Assembly (NCBI RefSeq): GCF_002794255.1 | Contig: NZ_PGGW01000038.1 | Coordinates: 271,713 to 335,712 of the forward strand | Reading direction: 5' to 3' | From: Streptomyces carminius | Lineage (GTDB): Bacteria; Actinomycetota; Actinomycetes; Streptomycetales; Streptomycetaceae | DNA length: 64,000 bases | In this document: positions 63,539 to 64,000 of the stretch, piece after piece | Layout of the letters: every line of letters starts with the position of its first letter | Position numbering within the stretch: the first letter of the stretch is position 1 | Notes under the pieces: model-generated | Databases searched by the model: none | Seen by the model: only the letters and a program-made list of their open reading frames with translations | Told to the model about the DNA's origin: nothing | Made by a program: the position numbers and the translations under genes

Positions 63539-64000
63539 TCAGGGCGTGAGCGGGGTCACCTGCACCAGCCCTGTCTGGTAGGCGATGACGACCAGTTGGG
63601 CGCGGTCGCGGGCGCCCAGCTTCGCCATCGCCCGGTAGATGTGGGTGCGTACGGTCAGCGGGCTGAGGGTGAGTGTCTCGGCGATCTCGGTGTTGGACTT
63701 GCCCTCGGCGGCCATGGCCATCGTCTCGCGTTCGCGAGCGGTGAGTTCCGACAGGTGCTGTGCGGACACGGGCTGTGCGCCGGGGGCGGGTGTCACGAGG
63801 AAGTTCGCGATGAGGGTGCGGGTCGCGGTGGGGGACAGGAGGGCCTCGCCGGAGGCCACCGTGCGCAGGCCGGCCAGCAGGGTGTCGGTGGTGACGTCCT
63901 TGCCGAGGAATCCGCTGGCGCCGGCGCGCAGCGCCTGGGCGACGTAGTCCTCGGTCTCGAACGTCGTCAGGATGAGGACGCGGGTGGCGGACAGCTCCGG
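63539..64000 (-). CDS. NarL/FixJ-family response regulator, N-terminus beyond window
   Basis: About 154 residues visible. The end of the receiver domain (LSATRVLILTTFETEDYVAQALRAGASGFLGKDVTTDTLLAGLRTVASGEALLSP) retains the switch Thr and the Lys of GFLGKD. LuxR helix-turn-helix: LTARERETMAMAAEGKSNTEIAETLTLSPLTVRTHIYRAMAKLGARDRAQLVVIAYQTGLV. A histidine kinase gene is expected just outside the window. Confidence 0.92.
   Translation of the reverse strand, partial: PELSATRVLILTTFETEDYVAQALRAGASGFLGKDVTTDTLLAGLRTVASGEALLSPTATRTLIANFLVTPAPGAQPVSAQHLSELTARERETMAMAAEGKSNTEIAETLTLSPLTVRTHIYRAMAKLGARDRAQLVVIAYQTGLVQVTPLTP

Overview
This 64-kb window has the very high G+C content, codon usage and gene content of a Streptomyces chromosome. 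Markers of the genus are a whiE-type spore-pigment cluster, SARP regulators, TTA (bldA-type) codons and many families largely confined to actinomycetes (DUF6126, DUF6893, DUF6084, DUF5947, SCO2400-type). No rRNA, tRNA, CRISPR array or intact insertion sequence was seen.

Layout. 1-5 kb: the end of a carotenoid gene (lycopene cyclase), a lipoprotein divergent from an XRE-cupin regulator across paired TTGCC-N5-GGCAA elements, an acetoacetate decarboxylase-like protein and a CtaG/DUF2243 membrane pair. 5-8 kb: a PP2C phosphatase, a lipoprotein and an acetyltransferase. 8.2-22.6 kb is the metabolic centrepiece. On the minus strand lies a group 1h (high-affinity, atmospheric H2 type) [NiFe]-hydrogenase operon: hhyS, hhyL, a NifU-like protein, DUF5947, a 69-aa protein, DUF6084, a 405-aa protein, a maturation protease and DUF6893. 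It diverges from hypABFCDE on the plus strand. Most junctions are 4-nt stop/start overlaps. A SARP gene with a TTA codon follows hypE.

24-40 kb is a mixed region: MFS/GlxA-type divergent pair, a ribosome hibernation factor, a TTA-containing DUF4360 secreted protein, a perfect CebR operator, a decayed GH43/ricin-lectin gene, an AfsR-like regulator, an AMIN-like secreted protein, a DUF2000/AraC pair, a WGR/beta-propeller protein, a DUF1622 pair, a CAP protein, MpaB and NUDIX genes. 40.5-45.5 kb is a decaying accessory island: a frameshifted radical SAM gene, a SUKH-Lsr2 fusion, Imm11-like and YrhB/Imm35-like immunity genes, a frameshifted DUF3885 gene, and IS1380 and IS3 scraps. 46.2-53.6 kb is a complete whiE-like type II polyketide cluster in the order known from S. 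coelicolor (divergent FAD hydroxylase, then ORFI, cupin, KS, CLF, ACP, aromatase, cyclase). 53.7-64 kb holds a secreted GH5 endoglucanase, an apparently leaderless E. coli-type argG under an ARG-box-like sequence, a sirtuin, pntAB, an SCO2400-type protein and the end of a NarL-type response regulator.

How it fits together. H2 scavenging, ribosome hibernation and spore pigment are all traits of non-growing or sporulating Streptomyces. The most interesting unexplained parts are the uncharacterised hydrogenase partner proteins (including a 25-codon ORF between the two subunit genes), the SUKH-Lsr2 fusion in a toxin-less immunity island, the duplicated operator in front of the XRE-cupin gene, and an orphan CebR box. 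All functional calls come from reading sequence and recognising motifs; no database search was run.
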